Origin: Tetrapisispora phaffii CBS 4417
Taxonomy: Eukaryota; Ascomycota; Saccharomycetes; Saccharomycetales; Saccharomycetaceae
Reading direction: 5' to 3'
NCBI RefSeq assembly: GCF_000236905.1
Contig: NC_016525.1
Span: forward strand, 248,001 to 312,000
Length of the DNA stretch: 64,000 nucleotides
Made by a program: the position numbers and the translations under genes. Below, in pieces: positions 49,144 through 60,358 of this stretch. The number at the start of each line of letters is the position of its first letter. Position 1 is the first letter of the stretch. The notes beneath the pieces were generated by a model. It was not told the DNA's origin, did not search any database, and saw only the letters and a program-made list of their open reading frames with translations.

Positions 49144-49434
49144 GTTTCCGACGTTTTCCGGTTTTTCTCTTTTTTTTCCGATCTTTCCCGATCCCGACCA
49201 TTTCCCGGCCTGAATTTCCCGGCATTTCCCGGCATTGACTAAAACTGTTTCCGATTTTTCCCGATTTTTCCATAAATTCGGAACCGAACAGTGGCTTTCT
49301 GCAACGCGTATTTCGGAATCCATCAATAGTGTTTTTCCCAAAATTCTAATAATCCTTCGTATAACATTTCCCGTTATTTGCCGCCTTCTCCCGACATATC
49401 CCGAACTTCAGATCATTTCGTGTCACTTTCCGAA
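49144..49434. repeat. Array of TTTCCCG/TTTCCGA words
   Basis: About fourteen occurrences of TTYCC(C)G, mostly followed by A or G, lie in roughly 290 bases, almost all on the plus strand, including TTTCCCGG three times between 49201 and 49233. The spacing is irregular, so it is not a simple tandem repeat. Its function is unknown; a cluster of binding sites or a decayed repeat are both possible. Confidence 0.6.
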
Positions 49435-49879
49435 TGTTTTTGATCCCTGCTATTCTACACGTGACTCCCATCCCAGCATTCGCATTTGGGCTGAAGACAG
49501 TAATACCATAGTGTATCCATGCCCTTCCAATAACTTTTTAATGACTCTCCCATAAAGGTATTGATTTGATGGTGTCACAAATTGCTGACTGGAGAGCATT
49601 TAAATATTCACGCTCTGATACTTCAAATATAACTGTTTTATTGTGATAAGCTAAAACAAATAATATATTTACATAAATAACTATATAAATAAATGCATAA
49701 TGCAGAGGAACCTACTATCCTTGCGACCCAATTCATTGCATGGGTAATTTTATGTGCAAAATGTCAAGACCATATCTTGTGAACCAAATATCCAATTCAG
49801 TTCGAGCTGATCTTTGTGATTTTTTTCTCCTAGATTATCTCATTTTTTTTTCATGAAGAGATTGATTAGGACTTTTCAG

Positions 49880-50725
49880 TTATTGAGGTGGAGGATGTTT
49901 TGGTGTATGTATTAAAAAATTCATTTCCTTCAATGAACTCCCGGTATCGTTTCTTGTTGGTGATGAAGGTTTGCTTACATATGATTGAGGAAATACCTGT
50001 GCACTATGTGTTCGTCTATGCCCATATTTCAATTGAGCTTGGTCACGTGCTGGTGGAATTTGAGTTGAAGGCTGTAGTCCTCTCTGTTGTTCTTGATAGA
50101 CAAACATCGTCGAGTTGTCAGCTTGGGTATTGATGTTATAACTTGGATGTGGATTCAGATTTTCATTCGTTCCGCTGGTCAAACTTGAATGACTTGGCGT
50201 CTGGTTAAAGGATAACGGAGCCAGTTGCGTAGGCTTTGAAAATTGGTTTGTATTTTGGGCGAGTTGATTCAAGTTATTGGGATTATTTTTAGCCAGCGGG
50301 CCTCTGAAACTGTATTCTGGCACTATATTAATTTCAGATTGATACCGTCTATGGCCTGGTTGAATTATCGATGACCCGTCTGTATTTGGTTTTGTATACT
50401 CCATTCTTCTCTTCTTTGATGCTGAGAATGCCATCTCGTTGTTTCCTAACCCATGCTGTATTTCCCCGATATTTTCTGTAATGCCTAGTATTTGTTTTAT
50501 TAAACTTTCTGAAATGCCATTATTCTTATTACATTTGTTTATTATCTTCGATAAACTATTTATATTATTCATTCGAATTTCTTCAACTTCTTTCTTGGTC
50601 TTCTCTAACTTTAAGTTAATATAACTATTAAACAAATCATCAGGTACTTTATCCGTATCACTTATATTATCCATACCAATATCCTTGAGCACAGCGTCTT
50701 TAAAACTAGTGCTAATATCCGCCAT
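49880..50725 (-). CDS. POG1: Disordered protein, probably Pog1-like
   Basis: A 281-residue protein. The first ~90 residues contain helical, Lys/Glu-rich sequence; the rest is disordered and rich in Asn, Gln, Ser and Pro, with basic GHRRYQS and GHRRTHS motifs that could be phosphorylation sites. It ends in a compact FLIHTPKHPPP motif. There is no enzymatic or membrane motif. It lies between the Qdr-like transporter and the SUN gene, exactly where S. cerevisiae has POG1 (YIL122W, 351 residues), a nuclear factor that promotes recovery from pheromone arrest. The name rests on position. Confidence 0.6.
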   Translation of the reverse strand: MADISTSFKDAVLKDIGMDNISDTDKVPDDLFNSYINLKLEKTKKEVEEIRMNNINSLSKIINKCNKNNGISESLIKQILGITENIGEIQHGLGNNEMAFSASKKRRMEYTKPNTDGSSIIQPGHRRYQSEINIVPEYSFRGPLAKNNPNNLNQLAQNTNQFSKPTQLAPLSFNQTPSHSSLTSGTNENLNPHPSYNINTQADNSTMFVYQEQQRGLQPSTQIPPARDQAQLKYGHRRTHSAQVFPQSYVSKPSSPTRNDTGSSLKEMNFLIHTPKHPPPQ

Positions 50726-52283
50726 ATTGGAATACTTTTCTCGCCAATATTGATCCTAAGTATAAATATGTAATCTAGATACGTAAATGTGAAATGGAAA
50801 GGTCTTATGTCGAATTGTATGTCTCAAAGGGTAAGCCTCGATTCTGCTCCAAATCAGATTAACTAACTTTTGTTTTTGCTGCAGAAATGATAGATGCCCG
50901 TTAGCTTACAAATGTGATATTATTAAAATCAAACAAATTTAATATATATGTGTACGTGTGCTAAGTCCACACAAACGTAAAGGATATCAAATACTTACGC
51001 TGGATGCAGATAAGAACAAATAGAAAACCAAGAGTAGCAAGTTTAGAATGATATTTTCATAAATAATTATAATAATCATATTTGAAGTTTCAACTTTTTC
51101 AAAACGATGGATATAGAACTAAATTTTTAAGGTATCTATATATAAATTTCGAAATATTTCCATTTAAAGATCAAGTCATTAAAATCCAGTAAGGAACGTT
51201 TAAATTAAACAATTGAAGCCGAGTAGTTACTAAAACGGAAGCGAAATTTTTTTGAAATCCCCATAATTAAGCAATACATCACATCTTGCACTATGTGATT
51301 TTTGGATAATTGTCTACTTCTACCCTTACAATGCTAATATTACCCTAAGAATAACCATATAAATGTCTCGCCATTCACGTTAATATTAGGCATGTATATA
51401 TATATACTTACATGTATAGATCTGACACAGTATGGGCCTATATCCTTTCCCATTTAAGTAAATGCAACTCGAGATGCTTATTCTAGTGTTTTCTGATGGT
51501 TGTTTTCAAAAATGATTCGTATACATCCATTAGTTAAAATCGATAAATGGTCTGTAAGAGGCTCCCCGAAATGATTCAACAACCCGTTACAGTTTCGTTC
51601 CAGAATAATATCGATGGGATTCAGTAGTGCGAAGACACAACTGAACTGCCGAAACATACGCTCAATGAGTGAGTGAGTAGGTAGTATTCAGTTCTACCGC
51701 CGTAGAGGTTCTTGTATATTCCCATTAAATATTTTGTCAAAAAGAAATTAAATACATGAAGTTAATAGATAATAACCTACCTCTAATTATGGATTTCGAT
51801 GTGTCTATGTGTCTGTGTGTTGTGTGTGGACGCATATTATTATTGGCGCTAAAAATAGACTAGAACGCTTCTGTTCAAAAGCATGAAAAGAGATGGACTA
51901 AAACGGAAATTATTATCGTCCATTTTGGTCACATTTTCGAAAAAAGTTAACTTTACCGTTACCAAATTAGGAATTAAATTGTTACTCTAATTAGGTAATT
52001 TTTTTCAAACTGTTTGTTTTCCTAAACGGGAAGGGCCATTTTGTTTGACCACGTGATGAAAAAAGGGAAAAAATGTAAGCAAGAGCCATGAGAAGAATTA
52101 ACTTTATACAAAAATGCCAGTGGGATCGATAAATGACTATTTAATTAGTGTCACTAAAATTTAAAGATGTCACTATATATATATTACGTAAATATATTTG
52201 AGATCGTTAGGTTATGGAATTCGATCTCAGGTTACTTGTATGTGTGTTCATGCAGGAATCTTTCTGTATCTTTTTTCTCATAT
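50726..52283. other. 1.56 kb intergenic region POG1-like/SUN gene
   Basis: This A+T-rich region carries the POG1-like promoter and the SUN-gene 3' end. A CACGTG (Cbf1/Pho4 type) lies at 52050-52055 in ATCACGTG context on the minus strand. Short GAGT/GTGT repeats occur near 51667-51830. I see no gene or RNA. Confidence 0.4.
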
Positions 52284-53500
52284 TCAGTATAAAACAAAGT
52301 GTGCCTTACCACTAGTTACACCTACTGTGCAACCATCTGTGTTATCACCACTAAATACTCCATTTTCGCAGTAATACGTACCACTGATTGTGGAACTGTC
52401 ATCTGCAGCCACAATCTTTACGTTGAAGTTAATGTCGCCTGAGTTGTTTGGATTTGGAATCAATGAAAGATATGAAACGCCATTTGTGTATCCAGCACCA
52501 AAATTCAATGGTGCCCAGTTGCCAACACCATTACCATCTGTGCCCCATGCACAGCCATCCTCATACGACACACCAGCATTGTTTACATAGTATTGGGCGG
52601 ACGTCATAGACCCTTGCCATATATAATACGTTTCTTCATCGACAACAGTTAATGGAAGAGTGGAACCTGCGGTTACATATGTTGGAATTACCATATTTTC
52701 GGTACCTGGGTAATCTGTTCTGCAGATAGCTACGGAACTATCTAATTCGGATACAACATATGCAGCATCTACACCCCATTCGCATAAGTAATCGGTGTCT
52801 GTATTTGTTCTATATAAATAACCACTCTTACAATATAACCCTCCTAGTGACTCGCCATCGGAAGGTTGGGTGGATGGCCATTGTGTTTTAGACATCCCAG
52901 CTTGACAAGCGTATGAACAGTATGTACCATCACGACAAGTGCCACCAGTAGAATCATCTGATGGGTTTTGAATACCAGACCAACCGCCAAATGATAGCCA
53001 ATCTAGAGCAATCACACCTTGACCAACTGGGAAATCCGTGCAAGCGATTGTGCCATCTTCAAATTTAACTGTGGGGTCTATCATGTTCTCTAAATCATCA
53101 TAAATTCCACTACTTGTTGGAGTGGAAGTTGCTTTTTCTGCTATGGATAGTAGTGAGCATGAAGATCTTGAACTTGAGCTTGTTGTAGTAGCGATTGAGG
53201 AACTGGATGAACTACTCAAAAGAGGGGAACTTGGCGTAGTCTGGCATAACAAATTGAGAGATGATGATTCTATACTTGGAATAACAGTATCGGTCATAGT
53301 AGTGGCTACAGTAGATTGTGTAGAGCTGACGCTAGAATCTCCTTTGGTGACGGTAATAGTCTCGTAAACGTATTCGACGGCGACTGCTCTCTTGTGTTTA
53401 TGGGTTCCGGTAATAGTGGTTTTACATTTAGGCACATTACTGGAGCAGCTGTAGCAGTTGCCAATATGGCAATTATTAGACTTTGTCGCCTCAAATTCAT
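52284..53500 (-). CDS. SIM1: SUN-family cell-wall protein (Sim1/Sun4) with a frame break after the signal peptide
   Basis: The conserved SUN domain is encoded at about 52287-53100. It has all the typical blocks ([54 protein letters not shown]) and ends GKAHFVLY. Upstream are a Ser-rich spacer and a Kex2-type [12 protein letters not shown] site. This frame stays open to a TAG near 53546-53548 but has no ATG before the KR site; its first candidate start is GTG at 53433-53435. A convincing signal peptide ([20 protein letters not shown]) begins at an ATG at 53498-53500 in another frame. One base appears to be missing between them. SUN proteins are secreted beta-glucan-modifying wall proteins. The cause may be a recent mutation or a sequence error. 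Confidence 0.8.
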
Positions 53501-54352
53501 TGCTTAAAATATGTTTGTATTGAAAGCAGTATGCGATGGTTCTTTTCTATAGAAAATATTTACAGAATTATATTTTCAATTGCCATTGCAATAACAAGAC
53601 ATGATGATTGGGATTCTAAAATGTATACCGTTCATTATTTGACAGCTTATATAGAAAATAATTATTTTTCATCAAACAATTATTTATATAAATAGTATGA
53701 AGACCCATGTTTAACAGAACCAGTATTAGTTACAAGTTACATCTGATAATTGCTAAGAAAATTATATCAATTGCCAACTTACTGGTGTATCTTTTGTCGA
53801 AATACCAATTTGGGATAGCTAGAGTCAGTACAACTAAACCTAACTGAACATTTCATTACAGCTAGCAGCTCTCTTAAGGCTTACACAAACGCTTTCCTTA
53901 AAATTTGGTCCAGAAATATTTCGTGTCACTTATTGCTAGTTAGTATTAACGAGTGAGTACGGGATTTTCTGAGCCAAGACCGTTTTATTGAGACCAGCAT
54001 TCTTGAAAAGAAGCTTGGTAATCCATTGGCATTGTGGGAAATCGTTATACAATATTGGAAGATGTATACAAACAAGTGCTTTGACAATATTCTGCGATTG
54101 GTGAGACCTCTAGAAGATAACATACAGGGTTTCCAGCATTTGAATTAGGTTTCCAGATAAAAAATCTAATATGCAACTATAAATTTGAAGATAGTGAAAA
54201 GCAATTACCGTAATTAGGATAAAATCACATGAACAAAGTTAACGAAAAAATCCAAAATCATTAATCACATTAATCTTGTTTTTATTTGGAATCCGAAATT
54301 AATAGTGATATTTATTACATGTTATATATCTAGCAATTAATAAGATGAATAC
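53501..54352 (-). promoter_or_regulatory. SUN-gene upstream region
   Basis: An 852-base region. GACCAGCA (53992-53999) matches the Swi5/Ace2 consensus RRCCAGCR, about 490 bases upstream of the signal-peptide ATG. That would be reasonable for a cell-wall or septation gene expressed as cells exit mitosis. Otherwise the DNA is A+T-rich without features. Confidence 0.4.
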
Positions 54353-55228
54353 TTACTCTTGTTTAGTTTTGGTCTTTAAAACTTCAAAAACTTTCCCTAA
54401 TTTAAATTTAGCAACCAAACCATACTCTAGGATACTGTAAGGCACAAATTGGGCAACATATCTCAGAAATGTTGACATAGTGCCTCTGTATAGATCGACA
54501 GGATCTTTCTTGCTAAATACAACATCTAGCACCTGTTTGGCGTAAATTTCAGCAGAGATGGGATGATTATTTTTAGCCATCTTTTGTCTACCTTGAAACG
54601 CTTCTAAACCTGCAGGGAAGTTATAAATTGAGCTTTCTGGTAAAGGTCTTGTATCAGCAATATTGGTGTCGACACCGCCTGTGACAACATTGATCACTCT
54701 TACATTGAATGGTTTTAGTTCCAGATGTAATCCACGAGCATAGGCATGAATTGCAGCTTTAGTAGCACTGTAAATACTACCAAACGGGAAGGAAATGATG
54801 CCAGCTAAAGAACCTGTAAATACAATAGTACCTTGAGAGTTAATTAAGAACTGGGATAGTTCTCTGCACAAATTAATGTGTCCAAATACATTAACTTGAA
54901 AACATTGTTCCATGGCTATGTTGCTTACATCTAAAGCTGGATATGTACAACTTTGACCAGCATTATTGTATAATATATCTAGTTTACCTTCTGGTAAATC
55001 TTCTGACAGTCTTTTCTTTAACTCCAAAATTTCAAGCTCTTTTGAGATATCCAACTTCGTTGGAATAATTAACCCTGGAAATTCCTTTGACAATGGTTCG
55101 ATAGGTTCCGTTCTTCTAGCACATGCATAGACCTTGTAACCTTTGGCAGCTAATTGTTTACTGACATTAAAACCAATACCTGATGAAGCCCCTGTGACTA
55201 ACGCAACTTGTGTCCTGGATTTTGGCAT
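54353..55228 (-). CDS. AYR1: 1-acyldihydroxyacetone-phosphate reductase Ayr1
   Basis: A 291-residue short-chain dehydrogenase (S. cerevisiae Ayr1 has 297). The NADPH-binding TGASSGIG (~13-20), NNAG (~88) and catalytic Ser...YSATK (~152-156) are intact. Ayr1 reduces acyl-DHAP to lysophosphatidic acid on lipid droplets and the outer mitochondrial/ER membrane and also has lipase activity. A hydrophobic C-terminal stretch (~255-275) may mediate membrane contact. It precedes KGD1 and STH1 as in S. cerevisiae YIL124-126. Confidence 0.95.
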   Translation of the reverse strand: MPKSRTQVALVTGASSGIGFNVSKQLAAKGYKVYACARRTEPIEPLSKEFPGLIIPTKLDISKELEILELKKRLSEDLPEGKLDILYNNAGQSCTYPALDVSNIAMEQCFQVNVFGHINLCRELSQFLINSQGTIVFTGSLAGIISFPFGSIYSATKAAIHAYARGLHLELKPFNVRVINVVTGGVDTNIADTRPLPESSIYNFPAGLEAFQGRQKMAKNNHPISAEIYAKQVLDVVFSKKDPVDLYRGTMSTFLRYVAQFVPYSILEYGLVAKFKLGKVFEVLKTKTKQE

Positions 55229-55697
55229 TTGTATATGTATTTTTAAATAAACGTATATATATTATACCGGTGGACTACTAAGCAGATAGTACAATTATTT
55301 ATTTATTTAAATCGCTTGAACCATTCTAATGCAATTAATTCCTATCCGTTTTTATATGTATCTGAAATTCATTTGGTGTTGTATTTTGAAGATGTCGGGG
55401 AAAATCCGTCAATAGACAGCCCCCTTTAGAATCTGACTACTTATTTTGACCATCATCTAATCGAAAAAGGAGGAAATAACCAATATTATAGTTTATTAAT
55501 CATCCATAGAAAAGCTTCCATCTCAATTTGCTTGATCATACTTTTCATTTTGTTTAAAATGGTATCTATATATTAATATTGGAGTAATAATCTGTTATAT
55601 GTACATAAATTTTACTAATATAAAAAATAAATAGTTTAAGAATAAATAAAATAGTTCAGAGATAACTATGAGTTACTGGCGTCAGTAAAAAAACAAC
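55229..55697. other. Intergenic region AYR1/KGD1
   Basis: A 469-base A+T-rich region holding the AYR1 promoter and the KGD1 3' end. I see nothing else. Confidence 0.45.
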
Positions 55698-58600
55698 TTA
55701 AGATTCATTAAATGCATCTCTTAAGAATGCTTTCTCTTCAGCTGTATGTAAAATCTTGGAACCAGCAGCAACGGCACCACTTGGATTTCTACCAGCATAT
55801 CTAACGGTAACATCCTTGTAATTGTCAGTTTCTTTCATAGTAGTTTGCAGTCTTGGAGAGACGTAGTTCCAAGCACCCATGTTCAAAGGTTCTTCTTGGC
55901 ACCAAACTATATCTTCCAAGTTTGGATAACTATTCAATGTATCGCGTAAGGCAGCATATGGGAATGGGTGCAACTCTTCAATTTTTAAGAAAGCAGTAGT
56001 TTTGTCTCCCAGTTCTTCACGCTTCTTATGTAATGCTGTGTAAACTTGACCAGTTAAAAGAACTAATCTCTTGGTGTCCTCTTTAGTACCAATTGTTTTC
56101 CCGTGTTCAACATCTTCAATTAACCATTGGAAACCACCTTCAGTAAATTCAGATAATTCAGATCTGGCCAATGGATGACGTAACAATTGCTTGGAGAAAA
56201 ATAATGCCAATGGTTTACGGAATTGACGATGCTGTTGTCTTCTAAGAATATGGAATAAATTAGCAGGGGTAGTTGGATAAACAACTTGGAAATTACAATC
56301 TTGGTGTTGTCTTTGTAATTTTTCTGGAGATGGGAAATATCTTGGATCCTCATTTGCCATTTGCAAAAATCTTTCTAATCTACCAGATGAATGTTCTGGG
56401 CCTTGACCATCATAACCGTGTGGTAAAGATAAAATTAAACCAGAACGTTGCTTCCATTTTTGTTCACCACTAGAAATAAATTGATCAACAATAACTTGGG
56501 CAGTATTGGCGAAATCACCAAATTGGGCCTCCCACATAACTAAGTAGTCTGGAGAGGTCAATGAATAACCATATTCAAAACCCATTACACCATATTCTGA
56601 TAATGAGGAATTTGAAACGGTAAATTTACCTTGGTTAGGGTCTAGATGTTTTAGATAGGTATAAGTGGCATCTGATTTTTGATCATGTAAAACGGAATGA
56701 CGTTGTGAAAAGGTACCTCTTTCTACATCTTCACCAGATACTCTGACTTGATAACCTTCTAATAATAAAGAACCAAAAGCTAAAGCCTCACCAGTGGACC
56801 AATCAATACCGGTACCAGTTTCTAGTGACTTACCTCTGTTATTCAAAATTCTCTTTAAGTTTCTGTGAACTTCAAAGTCCTCAGGCCAAGAGGAAATACA
56901 TTTACCGATCTTCTTCAATGTCTCAGCAGGTACATTGGTTGGGTTATGTGGTAAAATCTCAGTTGCTAATTCTTTTGGAGATTTGAAGTTTTCCCAAGAT
57001 GCGGTTAACCATTCTCTTTGAGTAGGTGTATAGTCCTTGGCTTTTTCGAAAGCTCTTTCAAACGATTGCCAAATGTTTTCTCTGCATTCGTCGATATCTT
57101 TTTGACTAAATGATCCTTCCTTTACTAATTGTTCAGTATACACATCAATCACAGACTTTTGGTTTGCAATTTTCTTATACATTAGTGGCTGAGTAAAAGA
57201 AGGTTGATCAGTTTCGTTATGACCGTGTTTTCTCCAACCGACAACGTCAATGATAGCATCTGAATGGAAAGTATTTCTCCACTCAGCTGCAAGATTGAAA
57301 ATAAATGTAACAGCTTCAACGTCATTGGCATTAACATGGAAAATTGGGGCATCAAAAGCTTTAGCTAAATCTGATGGGTAAGGAGTTGATCTGGCAAATC
57401 TTGGATCGGTAGTGAAACCGATTTGGTTATTTGTTATAACATGGATGGTACCACCTGTAGAATATTCCGGTAATTGCTCAAATCCCATTGTTTCATAAAC
57501 AACACCTTGACCAGCAAAAGCTGCATCACCATGTAATAAAACACCAATTGCTTTTGTTTTATTTTCCAAATCACCCTTAGCATCTAATAGAGCTCTTGTT
57601 CTCCCTAAGACCACCGGGTCTTGAGCTTCTAAATGTGATGGATTAGCTACTAATGATAAACTAACATGTTTACCACTTGTTGTTGGTCTTTCATAATTCA
57701 TACCTAAATGGTATTTAACGTCACCTGAACCTTCTAAATCATCAGCAGAAGCAGTACCTTTAAATTCTGAAAAAATTGAGTCATTTGGTTTACGTACAAC
57801 ATTTGATAAAACATTTAATCTACCACGATGAGCCATCCCTAGTACGACATCTTCAACACCCATATCAACAGCACGGTCAATTAAAGTTTTAATACCTGGT
57901 ACGACGGCTTCTAAACCTTCTAAACCAAATCTTTTATCATTTGGAAATTTATTTGATAAAAATGCTTCAAAACCTGTTGCCCATGATAATCTATCCAAAA
58001 TTTGTCTTTTTTCATTAATTGAATAATTATATGGGGAAGGAATTTCAATTCTTTCTCTTAACCAATCACACTTTTCCTTTGAAGGAATATGTGTATATTG
58101 AATACCGTAAGAACTACAATATAATGTTTCCATATGATCAATAATTTCTTTTAATGTCATTTTTGTTTTACCATCTTTGGCAAATCTTGGTAAAATACCA
58201 GGACCTAAATTAATTTCTTTATTTAAATCATTTTCCGTAAAACCATAATACTGAATTGTTAATTCTTTTGGTATAGGTTTTGATTTATCATCACCAAAAG
58301 AAATTTTTAATGGATCAATATGTGCTTTTAAATGACCTCTTACTTGATAAGCTCTACATAACAATTGAACTTTTAAATGTGTTAAAACATTTTCGTCAAC
58401 ATTTGATGATAATCCACTAGTGATAGGAACTTGTTCAACTCCAGTAGGAGTTCCAACTAAAGTTGGTGGAACTCTAAAAGCAGCAGATGCAGGTATATTT
58501 AAATTTTTCATATTTTTAAAATAGGCATTCCACGAAGCATGTACAGAAGTTGGATCTTGTTGCCAAGCTTCGTACATTTCATCAATATAGTTTGCATTTG

Positions 58601-58775
58601 AAGTTGACATAAATTCATCCTCACCTGATGATGATGAACTTAAGAATCTTTTTGATACATTTGAATATGAAGATTTAATTAAAATAGAACGTTCATTTGT
58701 TGTTAAATTATTTGCTCTTAACAAAAGCCTTTTCGTCATGTTTCTCGAAGAAACAGATGAAATTGCCTTTAACAT
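55698..58775 (-). CDS. KGD1: 2-oxoglutarate dehydrogenase E1 subunit Kgd1
   Basis: A 1,025-residue protein (S. cerevisiae Kgd1 has 1,014). An Arg/Ser-rich mitochondrial presequence (~1-45) is followed by the conserved start of the mature enzyme ([20 protein letters not shown]). The thiamine-diphosphate-binding elements [11 protein letters not shown] and [14 protein letters not shown] are present, as is the transketolase-like C-terminal half ending in the conserved [17 protein letters not shown]. With Kgd2 and Lpd1 it converts 2-oxoglutarate to succinyl-CoA in the TCA cycle. Hap-type elements upstream agree with its known Hap2/3/4/5 control. Confidence 0.98.
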   Translation of the reverse strand: MLKAISSVSSRNMTKRLLLRANNLTTNERSILIKSSYSNVSKRFLSSSSSGEDEFMSTSNANYIDEMYEAWQQDPTSVHASWNAYFKNMKNLNIPASAAFRVPPTLVGTPTGVEQVPITSGLSSNVDENVLTHLKVQLLCRAYQVRGHLKAHIDPLKISFGDDKSKPIPKELTIQYYGFTENDLNKEINLGPGILPRFAKDGKTKMTLKEIIDHMETLYCSSYGIQYTHIPSKEKCDWLRERIEIPSPYNYSINEKRQILDRLSWATGFEAFLSNKFPNDKRFGLEGLEAVVPGIKTLIDRAVDMGVEDVVLGMAHRGRLNVLSNVVRKPNDSIFSEFKGTASADDLEGSGDVKYHLGMNYERPTTSGKHVSLSLVANPSHLEAQDPVVLGRTRALLDAKGDLENKTKAIGVLLHGDAAFAGQGVVYETMGFEQLPEYSTGGTIHVITNNQIGFTTDPRFARSTPYPSDLAKAFDAPIFHVNANDVEAVTFIFNLAAEWRNTFHSDAIIDVVGWRKHGHNETDQPSFTQPLMYKKIANQKSVIDVYTEQLVKEGSFSQKDIDECRENIWQSFERAFEKAKDYTPTQREWLTASWENFKSPKELATEILPHNPTNVPAETLKKIGKCISSWPEDFEVHRNLKRILNNRGKSLETGTGIDWSTGEALAFGSLLLEGYQVRVSGEDVERGTFSQRHSVLHDQKSDATYTYLKHLDPNQGKFTVSNSSLSEYGVMGFEYGYSLTSPDYLVMWEAQFGDFANTAQVIVDQFISSGEQKWKQRSGLILSLPHGYDGQGPEHSSGRLERFLQMANEDPRYFPSPEKLQRQHQDCNFQVVYPTTPANLFHILRRQQHRQFRKPLALFFSKQLLRHPLARSELSEFTEGGFQWLIEDVEHGKTIGTKEDTKRLVLLTGQVYTALHKKREELGDKTTAFLKIEELHPFPYAALRDTLNSYPNLEDIVWCQEEPLNMGAWNYVSPRLQTTMKETDNYKDVTVRYAGRNPSGAVAAGSKILHTAEEKAFLRDAFNES

Positions 58776-59361
58776 ATTTGTCTAATAACAAAAAAAAGTA
58801 TAGTTTGGAATATTTTTCTTGCGGTTGGTTTGCCTTTGCAATGAATATTATTATAATAAAATTAGAGAACGAATAATAATCTTGTATGTGTATATAGTTA
58901 AGTTTGTAAAAACTTTAAGAGCTTTCAAATATAGAAAATTCTCTTCAACTCTAATATTTTAAAACTGAAACAAATAAAAAATAACAAAAACTAATAAAAT
59001 TATATTTTAAACCAATTGTAATCGTCTTAAAGAAATTTTAAATTGTTATGTTGTGCTGTCTATGGATATATATATAAATATTCAATTTATTTTTACCTTT
59101 AGTGTTTTTAATTTTTATTGGTTTAACTTTAAATGTTCCCTAAAAATATCTTAAAAAAAAAGTCTTAATAGTGCAAATCACAGTAACTAAGTAGAAAACA
59201 GAAAAAAAATAATATACTATAATAATATATATAGAACTAAGAAATCTTAATGGTATCGCTAAAAACAATAGATTTCTTGGTATTATGATCAAACAATACC
59301 AAACCAAACAAAGAAGTGATAAGAGAAAGAAATAAAGGAATGATCTTCAAATATATGTATA

Positions 59362-59406
<45 letters not shown>

Positions 59407-60358
59407 GTTTAAGTTAAAGTTAATACTTTTTTAAATAAGGGAGGCGGTTAAGTTCGAATCTTGAAACTGTTTTTGTGTCAAAAATATCAACCATTTGCGC
59501 ATATATATACACACATGTAAGTATAAGTATCAGTAGTAAGTATAATATATATACGCACACATACACACAGAGAGAGTGTGTGATCAATGGTTTGAACCAA
59601 AGGAATACACGAAAGTTAAACTAAACCTCACTTGCTATAGTAATGGTAAGAACACCATATAACCACAACACAAGATACTTGGACTCCATGCTTCTTAAAA
59701 CCTTTAAAAGAACCATCTAATCTTCTATGCTTGTACTGGTATCTACAATTCTATTGTTGTCGTATTCTTTAAAAAAAAGTATGTTTTGGTAATTATATTA
59801 ACTGTCATTCATTGGTTGATTGAAAGTCTTTTTCAACGTCAAGTTTAACTTTTCATGACCTGTATAAATAATACACTAATTAACATGATAAATATAAATT
59901 GTTCGAAAGCCAATTGGAGGTTAAGTAATTAATGAAGTACATAGTGTTAATGTAATTTATAAATATTGAAGTGTATTTCTTCTTCATGCTATTCGTGATG
60001 CTATTCGTTGAAGACTCATGCATATTGCATATCCATGTGTGTGGGGGCAGATGAAGAGGGGCGGGTTTTAGCTTAGCGTCTCTGTGTAGTTACTGTTATA
60101 TATCTCAAGTGCTTGGCTATGTATGTATCGTGCATATCATATATATATATATACTTGAATTCGTACAGCGGAGATACTTATTAATAGTACATATGTATGT
60201 TTAAGACCGACTTCTATACAAAGATAATGAAATGAAAACAAGGCTGTTGTTTTTTTTAATTAATATTACAGATTCATTTATTTAAACGTTTTAAATATAA
60301 ATGTGTGGGTTTGTGTGTGTGTTTGTGAAACTTGAATAGATTATATCAATAAAATTAC
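58776..60358 (-). promoter_or_regulatory. KGD1 upstream region with Hap-type elements and an AT microsatellite
   Basis: A 1.58 kb A+T-rich gap between the KGD1 start and the STH1 stop. Two exact TNATTGGT Hap2/3/4/5 elements lie at 59115-59122 (340 bases upstream) and 59809-59816; CCAATTGG is near 59911. A 12-base tandem duplication (ATGCTATTCGT at 59986-59996 and 59998-60008) and a CACACA/TGTGTG inverted pair near 59560-59582 are also present. No gene is visible. Confidence 0.5.
59364..59402. repeat. (AT)n microsatellite
   Basis: About 39 bases of uninterrupted alternating A and T in the KGD1 upstream region. A shorter tract of the same kind lies at 17164-17189. Confidence 0.95.

Larger units (their letters stand above)
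48239..49879 (-). promoter_or_regulatory. 1.6 kb region upstream of the Qdr-like transporter
   Basis: No gene is visible. Close to the transporter start lie a (TTTAA)n repeat (about 48257-48281) and a TAGA repeat (48351-48380). Between 49141 and 49435 there is a dense array of TTTCCCG-type words, described separately, with an ACGCGT at about 49304. The remainder is ordinary A+T-rich DNA. Confidence 0.45.

Noticed and set aside
51940..52057. Centromere-like arrangement: ATCACGTG and, about 100 bases away on the same strand, a TTTTTTCGAAAA element
   Set aside because: The second element lacks the essential CCGAA of CDEIII, the interval is not extremely A+T-rich, and no conserved centromere is expected next to the SUN gene.
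59440..59470. GTTCGAATC resembling a tRNA B box
   Set aside because: The upstream 60 bases are an AT microsatellite with no A box or cloverleaf, so no tRNA can be formed.
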